A stretch of 64,000 nucleotides of DNA from a virus. Location: positions 25,344 to 89,343 of IMG/VR virus record IMGVR_UViG_3300019487_000026; one strand, 5' to 3'. This document shows positions 47,721 through 55,315 of the stretch, in pieces. A program made the position numbers and the translations under genes. The notes under the pieces are model-generated. The model was given only the letters and a program-made list of their open reading frames with translations. It did no database searches and was not told the DNA's origin. Position 1 is the first letter of the stretch. Every line of letters starts with the position of its first letter.

Positions 47721-48866
47721 ATGAAACTGAGTGAGATCTTAGCAGAAGCAGTAATCAAGCCTGAGGCAACCTCAGAGATTATGACTGGACTGCTCGATCT
47801 TCGTGATCAAGTGATAAGTCGTGGCTTGCTGAGTCGCCTTTCGTCACTCTGGAATACAGCTCGTATCCTTTCTATTCTAAACAATGCTCCCTTTGCAAAG
47901 AAGTATGGCATTGAATTTCGGGCACTACCACCTGAAAGTAGTATACGCATTAAGGCTCGTCGCGTTCTCGGTCTCGTTGGTGGTGGTGGATCGTATATGT
48001 ACAATAAGTTCACGGGACAACCAATGGGAATTGAAGTTTTGCTTTCTCGAGAGCTGGGCCGCTTGATGAAATCGAAAGAATCTTGGCACAACGCTGTTAT
48101 TGAAATCATTCATACAATTGACCACGAGTTAGTTCATCGTGAACAACATCGTCGAGGGCGAGCAAAGAATCCTCTCGCGATTCCAAAACCAACCTCTTCG
48201 AAAGGAGATCAACAAAAATACTATGGTGATCCACGAGAGATCATGGCATATGCTCGAGAAGCCGCGCAACAACTTATGCTCAACGGTGTATCACGTCGTG
48301 CTTTGATCCGTTTAATGCAAGACCCGTCCATGCTCGCCGAACCTTCACTGCTAAGCTTTTCCCCAGCTGTCTATCAATATCGGAAAACGTTCTCACCCAA
48401 CCATCCTGTTTATCGCAAATTCGTCCGCTATGTTGTTGACTATTTGAAGGACGAAGAACCAATGGCAGAAGCTACAGATGCTCTGCAAGCATTCCGTACA
48501 ATGATGTATCCCGGAAAAGCGGACTACGATACTCGACCACTTGCCACACGCAAAGGACCAGGAATTTTTATATGGGACGACGAGGGAGATGTTGTCATAC
48601 GATTGATTGACGTTCCTTCGATTGAGAATTATTACGCCCGTCTCGATAGAATTCAGAAACAAAGCACGTCGGGCGAAAAAGCAATTGATGCGTTGTTCAA
48701 TACGGGTAGCGGACATCCTCTGGGTGCCGAAGAGTTGCTGCGCCATAAAGATAAGGTCGAAAAAGCCGAATACGTTCCTTTCACTACGTGGTATAATAGC
48801 GTTCATAACTGGTATAGGTCAGGCCAAGATGATTACGAGCCCTTGCATCAACATTTGCACTTATGA
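47721..48866 (+). CDS. HExxH metallopeptidase-like protein with capsid-targeting-like N-terminus
   Basis: 381 residues. MKLSEILAEAVIKPE closely resembles T4 internal-protein targeting peptides (cf. FIAEA). TIDHELVHREQH (~132-143) is a zincin motif. The start codon abuts the tRNA-Arg CCA, so its message would be cut at the start codon by tRNA 3' processing. Function unknown; possibly packaged and injected. Confidence 0.75.
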   Translation: MKLSEILAEAVIKPEATSEIMTGLLDLRDQVISRGLLSRLSSLWNTARILSILNNAPFAKKYGIEFRALPPESSIRIKARRVLGLVGGGGSYMYNKFTGQPMGIEVLLSRELGRLMKSKESWHNAVIEIIHTIDHELVHREQHRRGRAKNPLAIPKPTSSKGDQQKYYGDPREIMAYAREAAQQLMLNGVSRRALIRLMQDPSMLAEPSLLSFSPAVYQYRKTFSPNHPVYRKFVRYVVDYLKDEEPMAEATDALQAFRTMMYPGKADYDTRPLATRKGPGIFIWDDEGDVVIRLIDVPSIENYYARLDRIQKQSTSGEKAIDALFNTGSGHPLGAEELLRHKDKVEKAEYVPFTTWYNSVHNWYRSGQDDYEPLHQHLHL

Positions 48867-49050
48867 TAAAAACACTTGGACCTGCACAGGCTGTTTTCGT
48901 ACAGCCGATGAGATTGCTCAATGGCCAACGATGACTGAGCACGAGCGCACAGAAACACTCAAGCGTTGTCAGCAAAGAGCCATTGCCGTAAAATACCCTC
49001 TTTCAACTGGTCAATCTCATGGAAATTTGGTGGACAATCACGGTCGTTGA
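48829..49050 (+). CDS. DUF1289-type Cys-rich protein
   Basis: 73 residues. SPCINICTYDKNTWTCTGC (4-22), then RTADEIAQW and MTEHER, match the small proteobacterial DUF1289 family (likely metal-binding). Overlaps the previous gene by 38 bp. Confidence 0.78.
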   Translation: MITSPCINICTYDKNTWTCTGCFRTADEIAQWPTMTEHERTETLKRCQQRAIAVKYPLSTGQSHGNLVDNHGR

Positions 49051-49252
49051 CTGCAACCAGATAACTTGGGAGCATCGAATATGCTTTGATGCTGGAGAGT
49101 TCTGGGGTGTGGAGAATTTGACCCGATTGTTTCCAGATACAGGCGCTTGGACGTTGTTTTTAGCGCAACTTTTCACGTCTAAAACCGGCCAAATAAATAG
49201 ACTTACAAATAGAGACGGTGAGACTAGCCAGTTGTCATGGGAACAGGATTAG
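49019..49252 (+). CDS. small protein, unknown
   Basis: 77 residues, Trp/Phe rich, overlapping the DUF1289 gene and ending 1 bp before tRNA-Thr. Supported mainly by an intact frame. Confidence 0.5.
   Translation: MEIWWTITVVDCNQITWEHRICFDAGEFWGVENLTRLFPDTGAWTLFLAQLFTSKTGQINRLTNRDGETSQLSWEQD
49192..49199 (+). promoter_or_regulatory. T4-type late promoter (AATAAATA) within the preceding gene
   Basis: Predicted start near 49205; could drive tRNA-Thr and the gene at 49386. Confidence 0.45.
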
Positions 49253-49253
49253 G

Positions 49254-49356
49254 GCTGGCTTAGCTCAGTTGGTAGAGCTCCTGATTTGTTGAATGTCTTT
49301 TTTGAGGACATTGAACAATCAGGAGGTCGAGGGTTCGAGTCCTTCAGCCAGCACCA
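49254..49356 (+). tRNA. trnT: tRNA-Thr(TGT) with a 27-nt hairpin inserted after the anticodon
   Basis: Acceptor GCTGGCT/AGCCAGC, D-arm GCTC/GAGC, T-arm GAGGG-TTCGAGT-CCTTC, A73 and CCA are normal. The anticodon arm is CCTGA-TTTGT, then 27 extra nt (49290-49316), then AA-TCAGG. Removing them gives the standard loop TTTGTAA. The insert has a perfect 6-bp stem AATGTC/GACATT, and TTGTT/AACAA can pair across the insert boundary. Only Thr tRNA in the window. Confidence 0.85.
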
Positions 49357-49385
49357 ACTTTTTCCACCGTCTGGGAGAGCAGGCG

Positions 49386-50051
49386 GTGCGCAATAATATC
49401 GAAATTGACGTCAAAAAGCTTCCCAAGCGTTGCCGGTCGTTCGTTGAGGATACAATCACGTATGCTAACGAGAATGGCTGTGCCGTTCGACTCCTCAATG
49501 CAGATACCCTATACAGCGATGTTGCGGAGACTATGCCTGTCGAGGGATACCTGGAGGGAGACGGCAAGTTCCTCTCCGTTGCATGCGGCTCCCTACAACC
49601 ACTTTACGCATGGATCGGTGTTCTATGTCATGAAAGCTGCCATCTCGATCAATTCCTTCAAAACAAGCCACTCTGGAACAAAATGGATTATTATAACAGC
49701 GATGCGTTGAATATGTTTGATGACTGGATTGCTGGCAAGAAATACAAACCTCGTACGATTTCGTCATGTGTCTCAAAGATTCAACAGATCGAACTAGATT
49801 GCGAAGAACGAACGGTTGAAAAGATTCTTTGCTACGATCTTCCAATTGATCTCAACTATTACATTCCTAGCGCTAATGCGTATATCATGCTGTACAGAGC
49901 CGTTTCCCATCTTCGCCGTTGGTATACTCCCGGCAAGGAACCGCACAACAACTTGAAAATTGTCCGTGCAATGCCCGGCAGTTTTCTCTCCCTGACCACA
50001 TTCGCTAATATTCCCAAAGACCTGTTGACCCTTTACGACCAAGCAATGTAA
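49386..50051 (+). CDS. HExxH metallopeptidase-like protein
   Basis: 221 residues, GTG start after GGGAGAGCAGG. VLCHESCHLDQF (~77-88) is a zincin-type HExxH with a nearby His. Several Cys. No family recognised; third HExxH-type gene in the window outside SprT. Confidence 0.65.
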   Translation: MRNNIEIDVKKLPKRCRSFVEDTITYANENGCAVRLLNADTLYSDVAETMPVEGYLEGDGKFLSVACGSLQPLYAWIGVLCHESCHLDQFLQNKPLWNKMDYYNSDALNMFDDWIAGKKYKPRTISSCVSKIQQIELDCEERTVEKILCYDLPIDLNYYIPSANAYIMLYRAVSHLRRWYTPGKEPHNNLKIVRAMPGSFLSLTTFANIPKDLLTLYDQAM

Positions 50052-50060
50052 GATTTGTGC

Positions 50061-50477
50061 ATGAGCTATGCAAACACCGAAACCTGGTTTGATGAAGACG
50101 ATAGGTGGGGCCGTCGGACTTCCTGCGTGAAACACATTGGAGACGTTGCGGCACTAATAGAAATGTACAATCTAGCACAGAAACGGCTCCGACATTACTA
50201 CAATCGTGCAACTGATCTCAAGCAGGTCCAGGCCGAATGGAGGAAGTATAATTGGCCGAGAGGAAGTCAAGGGACAGGTTCCTGTCCAATCCACGAGCAT
50301 CTTGCTGAGGTACCAAAGAATTTTGACTGCACGACGTATTCCGGTTTTCCCCTCGAAGAAGAATTGCGCCGAATGTTCGATGAAATTTTTGCCACTCTCG
50401 ATGTGCTTACTCGCTGTAGGGCGAAAGTCGATTATCTAAAAAGCAAAAATGGACTTCCCGCCTCGTTTCATATATAA
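50061..50477 (+). CDS. protein of unknown function
   Basis: About 138 residues, helical and charged, with HYYNRATDLKQVQAEW. Starts 10 bp after the previous stop. Confidence 0.6.
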   Translation: MSYANTETWFDEDDRWGRRTSCVKHIGDVAALIEMYNLAQKRLRHYYNRATDLKQVQAEWRKYNWPRGSQGTGSCPIHEHLAEVPKNFDCTTYSGFPLEEELRRMFDEIFATLDVLTRCRAKVDYLKSKNGLPASFHI

Positions 50478-50539
50478 TGATTGTGTATCGCTCATTGTGA
50501 GGGTACGCTTTAAATTTTATTGCTCATTGGAGAATAAAC

Positions 50540-51025
50540 ATGACGCTCAAACTACCTAAATTCCCTTCGTGGAATGCCTCAAAAGCTGAAGTGTTCAAAG
50601 GTGTTGAAGACCTTTTGACTGAAGCAAACAACGTCTGGCTTGACGCCGAAAGAATGTTCGATGAATTCGAACAGCAATTCCCCCTTGGCGTTCGACATTC
50701 GAACTTTCCTCCTCGCAACATTGTAAAAACTGACACAGGCTACGAGCTTGCTTTCGCCGTTGCTGGTTTCAAGCGTGATGACTTATCGGTCGAAGTTGAT
50801 TCGAACAATGTGTTGAAAGTTGCTGGCGACAAACCGGTGCGACCGGGTACCCAAGACGCCGACTATCTATTCCGAGGAATTGCAACACGTCAGTTCGAAA
50901 ATCGAATGCAGCTGCTTGATGGTGATAAAGTCAAGAACGTTAAGTTCGCTGACGGTATCCTGTCAATTGTTATCGAACGCACGCCAGCTGTAGAGCCAAC
51001 AACGACCAAACTGACAATCGAGTAA
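50540..51025 (+). CDS. Hsp20-type small heat-shock protein
   Basis: 161 residues. Alpha-crystallin domain about 53-150: YELAFAVAGFKRDDLSVEV, then R-Q-FENRMQL and the FADGILSIVIER strand (cf. the GVL motif). N-terminal arm ~50 residues. GGAGAA site. sHsps hold unfolded proteins; phage versions are common in T4-like cyanophages. Confidence 0.9.
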   Translation: MTLKLPKFPSWNASKAEVFKGVEDLLTEANNVWLDAERMFDEFEQQFPLGVRHSNFPPRNIVKTDTGYELAFAVAGFKRDDLSVEVDSNNVLKVAGDKPVRPGTQDADYLFRGIATRQFENRMQLLDGDKVKNVKFADGILSIVIERTPAVEPTTTKLTIE

Positions 51026-51029
51026 AGCC

Positions 51030-51125
51030 ATGTGGAAAAATATCAAACCACTTTTGTGGTACCTGGCAACTATTGTCTTTCTTGTTGGATTGCTGCACTT
51101 TTTGGTGCATTCTGCCGCTGTCTAA
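51030..51125 (+). CDS. 31-residue membrane peptide
   Basis: Single hydrophobic helix (WYLATIVFLVGLLHFLV). Starts 4 bp after the hsp20 stop; ends in the terminator stem. Confidence 0.55.
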   Translation: MWKNIKPLLWYLATIVFLVGLLHFLVHSAAV

Positions 51126-51156
51126 GAAAGGGGCTTGTGGCCCCTTTCTTTTTCAT
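51124..51156 (+). terminator. intrinsic terminator
   Basis: AAGAAAGGGG/CCCCTTTCTT, 10 pairs, loop CTTGTGG, then TTTC. Ends the hsp20 unit. Confidence 0.85.
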
Positions 51157-51169
51157 TTACACTAGGGAG

Positions 51170-51373
51170 ATGAAATCAATCACCATCACCCTTCCGGCCG
51201 ATCAAGCGAGTGCATACATCGCTTCGCTTCAATTCGTCATTCCTTTTCTGGAACAAGATTGGGTTTGCATGAGTGCTTGTAATTTTCTTGATCAACTTCG
51301 AGCTGATTTGACCACTGCCTATGCCAAAGAGCAAAACGCTAGCCAGCCTGGCGAAGAAATTTCAAGTTCTTGA
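51170..51373 (+). CDS. small protein, unknown
   Basis: 67 residues, start after AGGGAG. Overlaps the next gene by 53 bp. No motif recognised. Confidence 0.6.
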   Translation: MKSITITLPADQASAYIASLQFVIPFLEQDWVCMSACNFLDQLRADLTTAYAKEQNASQPGEEISSS

Positions 51374-51620
51374 TCTTGCCGATGAGCTCCCGAGCGGCAA
51401 GTACAAGGGCACGACTGTGTTCTGTGTTCTGACCGAGAATCCGAGCTATCTTGTTTGGTTTCATAACAACACGAAATACAAGCTCAAGGAACGAATCTTT
51501 GAGACAGCCCAGCGTTTGATTACAGACGACCGTCCGAAAAAAAGCCCATTCGATGCTACGTTCGAGGATCTCAGCGATGAAGAACGACGAGCAATACTCA
51601 AACTCTATCATGGAACGTAG
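51321..51620 (+). CDS. small protein, unknown
   Basis: 99 residues. Conserved-looking beta part FCVLTENPSYLVWFHNNT. No family recognised; resembles small T4-like phage proteins that describe exonuclease-type folds only loosely. Confidence 0.65.
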   Translation: MPKSKTLASLAKKFQVLDLADELPSGKYKGTTVFCVLTENPSYLVWFHNNTKYKLKERIFETAQRLITDDRPKKSPFDATFEDLSDEERRAILKLYHGT

Positions 51621-51657
51621 TTGTCAAACTGTAAATAATAGGGTATCATATTGAAAT

Positions 51658-51873
51658 CGTAGTCCTGGTTCATCGCTGTGCATTCGTTGCATAGAGGAAA
51701 GTCAGGACTGACACGGGCAAATGTTCAAGCTCTGTGGGCGAGGAAACTCGTTAACACCTCAACTTGACTGTCAGCAACCCAAACAGGTAGCAATGACTTG
51801 GCACCGACGAGCTACCGGGTCGGGGCGCAGATGAATGATGAACTAAAACAGAATCCTGCTTACGGGGACTACG
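51658..51873 (+). ncRNA. rnpB: RNase P RNA, compact phage version
   Basis: Ends pair as P1 (CGTAGTCC with GGACTACG). CR-I AGAGGAAAGTCAGGAC at ~51692-51707 and CR-V (AGATGAATGATGAAC, then ACAGAATCCTGCTTA) at ~51830-51863 match the conserved bacterial core, including both P4 strands. A P3-like TGCA-TTCGT-TGCA hairpin follows P1. At ~216 nt it is far shorter than bacterial rnpB (about 350-400 nt), so several peripheral helices are missing. It would cut tRNA 5' leaders, possibly with host RnpA. A GTAAATA element lies upstream at 51631-51637. Confidence 0.85.
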
Positions 51874-51880
51874 ATAAATA
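51873..51880 (+). promoter_or_regulatory. T4-type late promoter (GATAAATA)
   Basis: Starts at the last base of RNase P RNA helix P1; predicted start near 51886, for the gene at 51904. Confidence 0.6.
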
Positions 51881-51903
51881 CCCTCTTGAAATGAGGGAGA
51901 TAA

Positions 51904-52653
51904 ATGCGACTTCTTGAAGTGCTCACTGCACCCGTTCATATCAACAAACGAGGTACACTTGTTGTCCTTCCGAGTTTTGTTGAAAAAGACTTTCGTCTCG
52001 ACATGGTCGAATATGCATGCTTGTACAAACAAGTCGTGTATACGATTAGTGGTCTTACTAATGTCCCCCGACAAATTATTGCCGATGCTCTTAATGTTCC
52101 CGCAAAGGGATTTTACGGCCACAAGCTTGCAGAGATTATTGATAACGTAAACCGAACACCCGTCGATCATGATGGTGTTCGGTATCGGTTTCGTGTTGGT
52201 GTGCAAACATACTCGACGGTTCAACAAGCGATCGATGCAGTGCAGAGTGGACAACCCGTGATTGCTTTTACGAACATTCATGATGCGCTCTCTTACCACC
52301 TCAGTGATCTTGATCGGGACGCCGCCGGCGGGTGGTCCACTCGAAAACAACGTCAGGGAATTGTTGACTTTAAAGACTCCCGCCGAATACATAATCAGCC
52401 CGCCACCAGAGCGGGCCATCATGTACTTTTGCTAATTGGGTATGATCGACGAACGAAACATTTGATTTTTCGCGAGACGGGAGCGACGTATGCATTCAAG
52501 GGCTACGCAAAAGTTTCTCGAGAAATTCTAGAAACCCACCCACATTTCGTCCGTTTATTCCTTGCAATTGTTGTTCAAGACCTAAAAAAGAAACCGATAA
52601 ATACGAGCCACAAAGGAAAAACCGATGAAATTCCTCCAACAACTCGAAGGTAG
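51904..52653 (+). CDS. papain-like fold protein with capsid-targeting-like N-terminus
   Basis: 249 residues. MRLLEVLTAPVHINK start; C-terminal RAGHHVLLLIGYDRRTKHLIF resembles the His loop of C1/C39-type cysteine peptidases (GGHAVLAVGYD). No catalytic Cys motif is obvious upstream, so activity is doubtful. Possibly packaged. Confidence 0.55.
   Translation: MRLLEVLTAPVHINKRGTLVVLPSFVEKDFRLDMVEYACLYKQVVYTISGLTNVPRQIIADALNVPAKGFYGHKLAEIIDNVNRTPVDHDGVRYRFRVGVQTYSTVQQAIDAVQSGQPVIAFTNIHDALSYHLSDLDRDAAGGWSTRKQRQGIVDFKDSRRIHNQPATRAGHHVLLLIGYDRRTKHLIFRETGATYAFKGYAKVSREILETHPHFVRLFLAIVVQDLKKKPINTSHKGKTDEIPPTTRR
52596..52603 (+). promoter_or_regulatory. T4-type late promoter (GATAAATA)
   Basis: Inside the upstream gene; predicted start near 52609, for the gene at 52625. 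Confidence 0.55.
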
Positions 52654-53692
52654 TCGCCTTCAACTTGTAAGTCGCGAGAAGGCTTACTCGAATGTCAAAT
52701 TCCATGAACGGTTCGGAACGTTTCTTGAAGCTTTACGCTGTGAGAATTTAATTACCGAATCCGAACGGTTTACAGTCGAGCGCGGCTACTGCTGGGCCGA
52801 CGACGTTCGTCAAGACGGTATTCTGCTGATTACCGAAGACCTTCCAACGATTACAAAACAAACAAAGCGGCTTATTGTTGCTGGAACACCAACACTACTT
52901 CAAATATTTGAGCACGTCCTGTCTCGATATGCAACGTACTGCATCGAAGAAGATATTGAACCGTCCGATATTGAACTAGATCCACAATACCACGAGAAGC
53001 TCAACCCAACTCTGTGGGATGAATACGAAGATGAGTTTCGATTGAAAACAGATGTCCGTAAGGCACTATGGGAAATCGCGGAACAATTCTTGAAGAATCT
53101 CAAGATGCCATCAATGGAAATCATTGACGCTCTGTTCACTGGAAGTAATGCAAACTACAACTGGACGGACGATAGTGATATTGACCTCCACATTGTTGTC
53201 GATGTCGCTCAAGCCACACGTCGATACGGTGATATAACTCCTGAATATCTTCAAGCCAAGCAGCGTCTTTGGAGTGAACAACACGACATCAAGATTCACG
53301 GTAAGCCTATTGAAGTCTATGTACAAGATGTTCACGAGCCACACGTTTCCACCGGCATGTATTCGTTGAAAGAAGAACAGTGGGCTACCGAGCCAAAACA
53401 CGAACAACCAACTATTCATACTGTTGACGTTCGTACAAAAGCAGCTTCGCTCGCAAATCGTATCAACGACATGACCGACCACAACTGTAATCCAAAGCGT
53501 GCTGAAGAGATGCTTGACAAACTACGCATCTATCGTCGAGCAGGACTTGCAAAGGGTGGTGAGTTTTGTGTCGAAAATCTTGTATTCAAGTATCTGCGCT
53601 CCAATGGTTATCTCGAGAAGCTTTCACAATGTAAACGGCAGGGCTTTGATTCGGCTTTGTCGGTTGAAGACGAAGAGTGGTGGAAGGAATGA
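52625..53692 (+). CDS. nucleotidyltransferase (pol-beta superfamily)
   Basis: 355 residues. FTGSNANYNWTDDSDIDLHI (about 174-193) has the GS and D-x-D of pol-beta-type NTases; a further Asp/Glu strand follows (PIEVYVQD). N-terminal ~150 residues unknown. Such NTases in T4-like phages are of unknown substrate; RNA or protein nucleotidylation are options. Confidence 0.75.
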   Translation: MKFLQQLEGSRLQLVSREKAYSNVKFHERFGTFLEALRCENLITESERFTVERGYCWADDVRQDGILLITEDLPTITKQTKRLIVAGTPTLLQIFEHVLSRYATYCIEEDIEPSDIELDPQYHEKLNPTLWDEYEDEFRLKTDVRKALWEIAEQFLKNLKMPSMEIIDALFTGSNANYNWTDDSDIDLHIVVDVAQATRRYGDITPEYLQAKQRLWSEQHDIKIHGKPIEVYVQDVHEPHVSTGMYSLKEEQWATEPKHEQPTIHTVDVRTKAASLANRINDMTDHNCNPKRAEEMLDKLRIYRRAGLAKGGEFCVENLVFKYLRSNGYLEKLSQCKRQGFDSALSVEDEEWWKE

Positions 53693-53883
53693 TTTCTTTT
53701 GTTCTTGAGGGACGTCGAGACCGCGTTCTCGCGATCATGCAGCAGCTCCATACCTTTCATTCGTATGAAGATCGTCTTGCTTTCGTTTACGAACTTATCC
53801 GACATCAACAAATTAGTCTGAAAGACTATCTTGCTGTTATGGAGCATCTCTACACATCGCGGACCTATCTTGGAGGTCGCTAA
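53689..53883 (+). CDS. small helical protein
   Basis: 64 residues, ATGA coupling with the NTase gene and TAATG with the next. No motif recognised. Confidence 0.6.
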   Translation: MISFVLEGRRDRVLAIMQQLHTFHSYEDRLAFVYELIRHQQISLKDYLAVMEHLYTSRTYLGGR

Positions 53884-54374
53884 TGGATAGCAAACTCGTT
53901 CTTGACTATTTCACACAACAAGAACAACGACTTGAAGAACGGTTAGGATTCTTGCACAAGCGGTTAAAGTATGCAATCGACCAAATAGCTGATTTGTATG
54001 CTGAAAATGTTGCCAATGTTCGATTCGTGCGCGAGCCCGAATTGCGTTTTGCATCTGATCGTCCATTATTGGTATTTGAGATTGATTCGCAGCATTATAA
54101 ACTGCACGGTAAGGCAATACGTCAGTCTCACATTCAGTCAAACGATTTCCCATTTCATCTCGCCTCACGCATTGTCGCTGCGAAGAATCTTATTCATTAT
54201 CGAAGAGGAGTGGCAACGATTAAAACCGAACCGCGTTTTGACGAAATAAGCGCATTACTGAAAACTGTTCACACAGACCTGTCAGCTTATCGAAAAGCAT
54301 ATGAGTTAATGAATAAATACAGAAAGACACGTTATTTCGTTCAGAACGAGTTGACAGACTATGAAGCTACTTGA
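53883..54374 (+). CDS. protein of unknown function
   Basis: 163 residues; coiled-coil start (EQRLEERLGFLHKRL). Overlaps the next gene by 14 bp. Confidence 0.65.
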   Translation: MDSKLVLDYFTQQEQRLEERLGFLHKRLKYAIDQIADLYAENVANVRFVREPELRFASDRPLLVFEIDSQHYKLHGKAIRQSHIQSNDFPFHLASRIVAAKNLIHYRRGVATIKTEPRFDEISALLKTVHTDLSAYRKAYELMNKYRKTRYFVQNELTDYEAT

Positions 54375-54672
54375 TATTCTTACGGAAGACATGGTTGACA
54401 AAAGCGAGTTTGTCAACCAGATTGATCAAATGATGACGTTCTTGTCCTTTGCTGCAAAGGGCGACGAACTAACGTCATCTGTGTTCAAACGATACACAGG
54501 TGTAAATCCCGATGAAATTCAAGACGAAGAATACTATAGACTACTATACAATCTATCTCCAGAAGATCTTGCTGGCTTGATGCACAAGCTGCAAGGCCTC
54601 TTGCAACAACATCATGAGCTGCATCAAATCGCCACCAAGGCGAAGCAGCAGCGACAGCGATGGTTGCATTGA
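54361..54672 (+). CDS. small protein with capsid-targeting-like N-terminus
   Basis: 103 residues: MKLLDILTEDMVDKSE, then helices and a Gln/Arg-rich tail. Probably packaged (inference). Confidence 0.65.
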   Translation: MKLLDILTEDMVDKSEFVNQIDQMMTFLSFAAKGDELTSSVFKRYTGVNPDEIQDEEYYRLLYNLSPEDLAGLMHKLQGLLQQHHELHQIATKAKQQRQRWLH

Positions 54673-54696
54673 TAACTCTTTTGAAAGGAGAATAAC

Positions 54697-54807
54697 ATGG
54701 ATCTAGTAGCGCTTGTAGTGGGTATCGCAGTTGGTGCCGTTTTCTCACCATTTTGGATGAAAGTATGGGAAATGGTAAAGGCGTTTGTTCAGTCAAAAGT
54801 GGGGTAA
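54697..54807 (+). CDS. 36-residue membrane protein
   Basis: AAAGGAG site; single span (LVALVVGIAVGAVFSPFW). Confidence 0.65.
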   Translation: MDLVALVVGIAVGAVFSPFWMKVWEMVKAFVQSKVG

Positions 54808-54816
54808 GGACGTGAA

Positions 54817-55164
54817 ATGAATTCCCTGGTCCGGCTTGTGTTTTGGGGGACATTATGGCTAGTCGCTTGGATTGCGACTACGATTGTCCGTGGCCTCACC
54901 AAACAACCCCGGCTGGACAATTGCTTGACGTGGGCATTACGTCGTTGGGACGAAAAGGGTGGCTATCTCGTTGTTAGGTGGTGTCGAAGCTCGACATTTC
55001 ACTGGATGAGGTGGCCACATTTTTTATGGCTTCCGGAAGAGAAACATCAAGAACTTCGTCATTTTCTTCCACGTGATGATGATGGGAGTCCAGACCTTTG
55101 GCCTGACCCGTGGTTTGAGGGTTATGTCCAAACAGGCGATGACGAAGACGTGAGGGAAAATTGA
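54817..55164 (+). CDS. membrane-anchored protein, unknown
   Basis: 115 residues: N-terminal span LVFWGTLWLVAWIATTIV, then a Trp-rich soluble part with an acidic C-terminus. Confidence 0.65.
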   Translation: MNSLVRLVFWGTLWLVAWIATTIVRGLTKQPRLDNCLTWALRRWDEKGGYLVVRWCRSSTFHWMRWPHFLWLPEEKHQELRHFLPRDDDGSPDLWPDPWFEGYVQTGDDEDVREN

Positions 55165-55176
55165 AAACATGATTAG

Positions 55177-55184
55177 ACTAAATA
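55177..55184 (+). promoter_or_regulatory. late promoter variant (ACTAAATA)
   Basis: Predicted start near 55190, giving a 125 nt structured leader before nadV. Confidence 0.4.
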
Positions 55185-55223
55185 CTGTTGACAAGCAGGT
55201 GTAAACCCTGTAAGTTGAATGTA

Positions 55224-55313
55224 CGCGGATGGAGTATCCGCGAGATTGTAGTAAAGAGTTGTTTGATTTACCAAACAGATAGACTGTTTGGGCATTTTGG
55301 CAAAGGAGCTTTG
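55224..55313 (+). promoter_or_regulatory. structured leader of nadV with sequestered ribosome site
   Basis: CGCGGAT-GGAGT-ATCCGCG (55224-55242); CCAAACAG-ATAGA-CTGTTTGG type hairpin (55271-55291); and CAAAG-GAG-CTTTG (55301-55313), which buries the AAAGGAG site before the ATG at 55316. Parallels the nadM leader. Confidence 0.5.
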
Positions 55314-55315
55314 TC

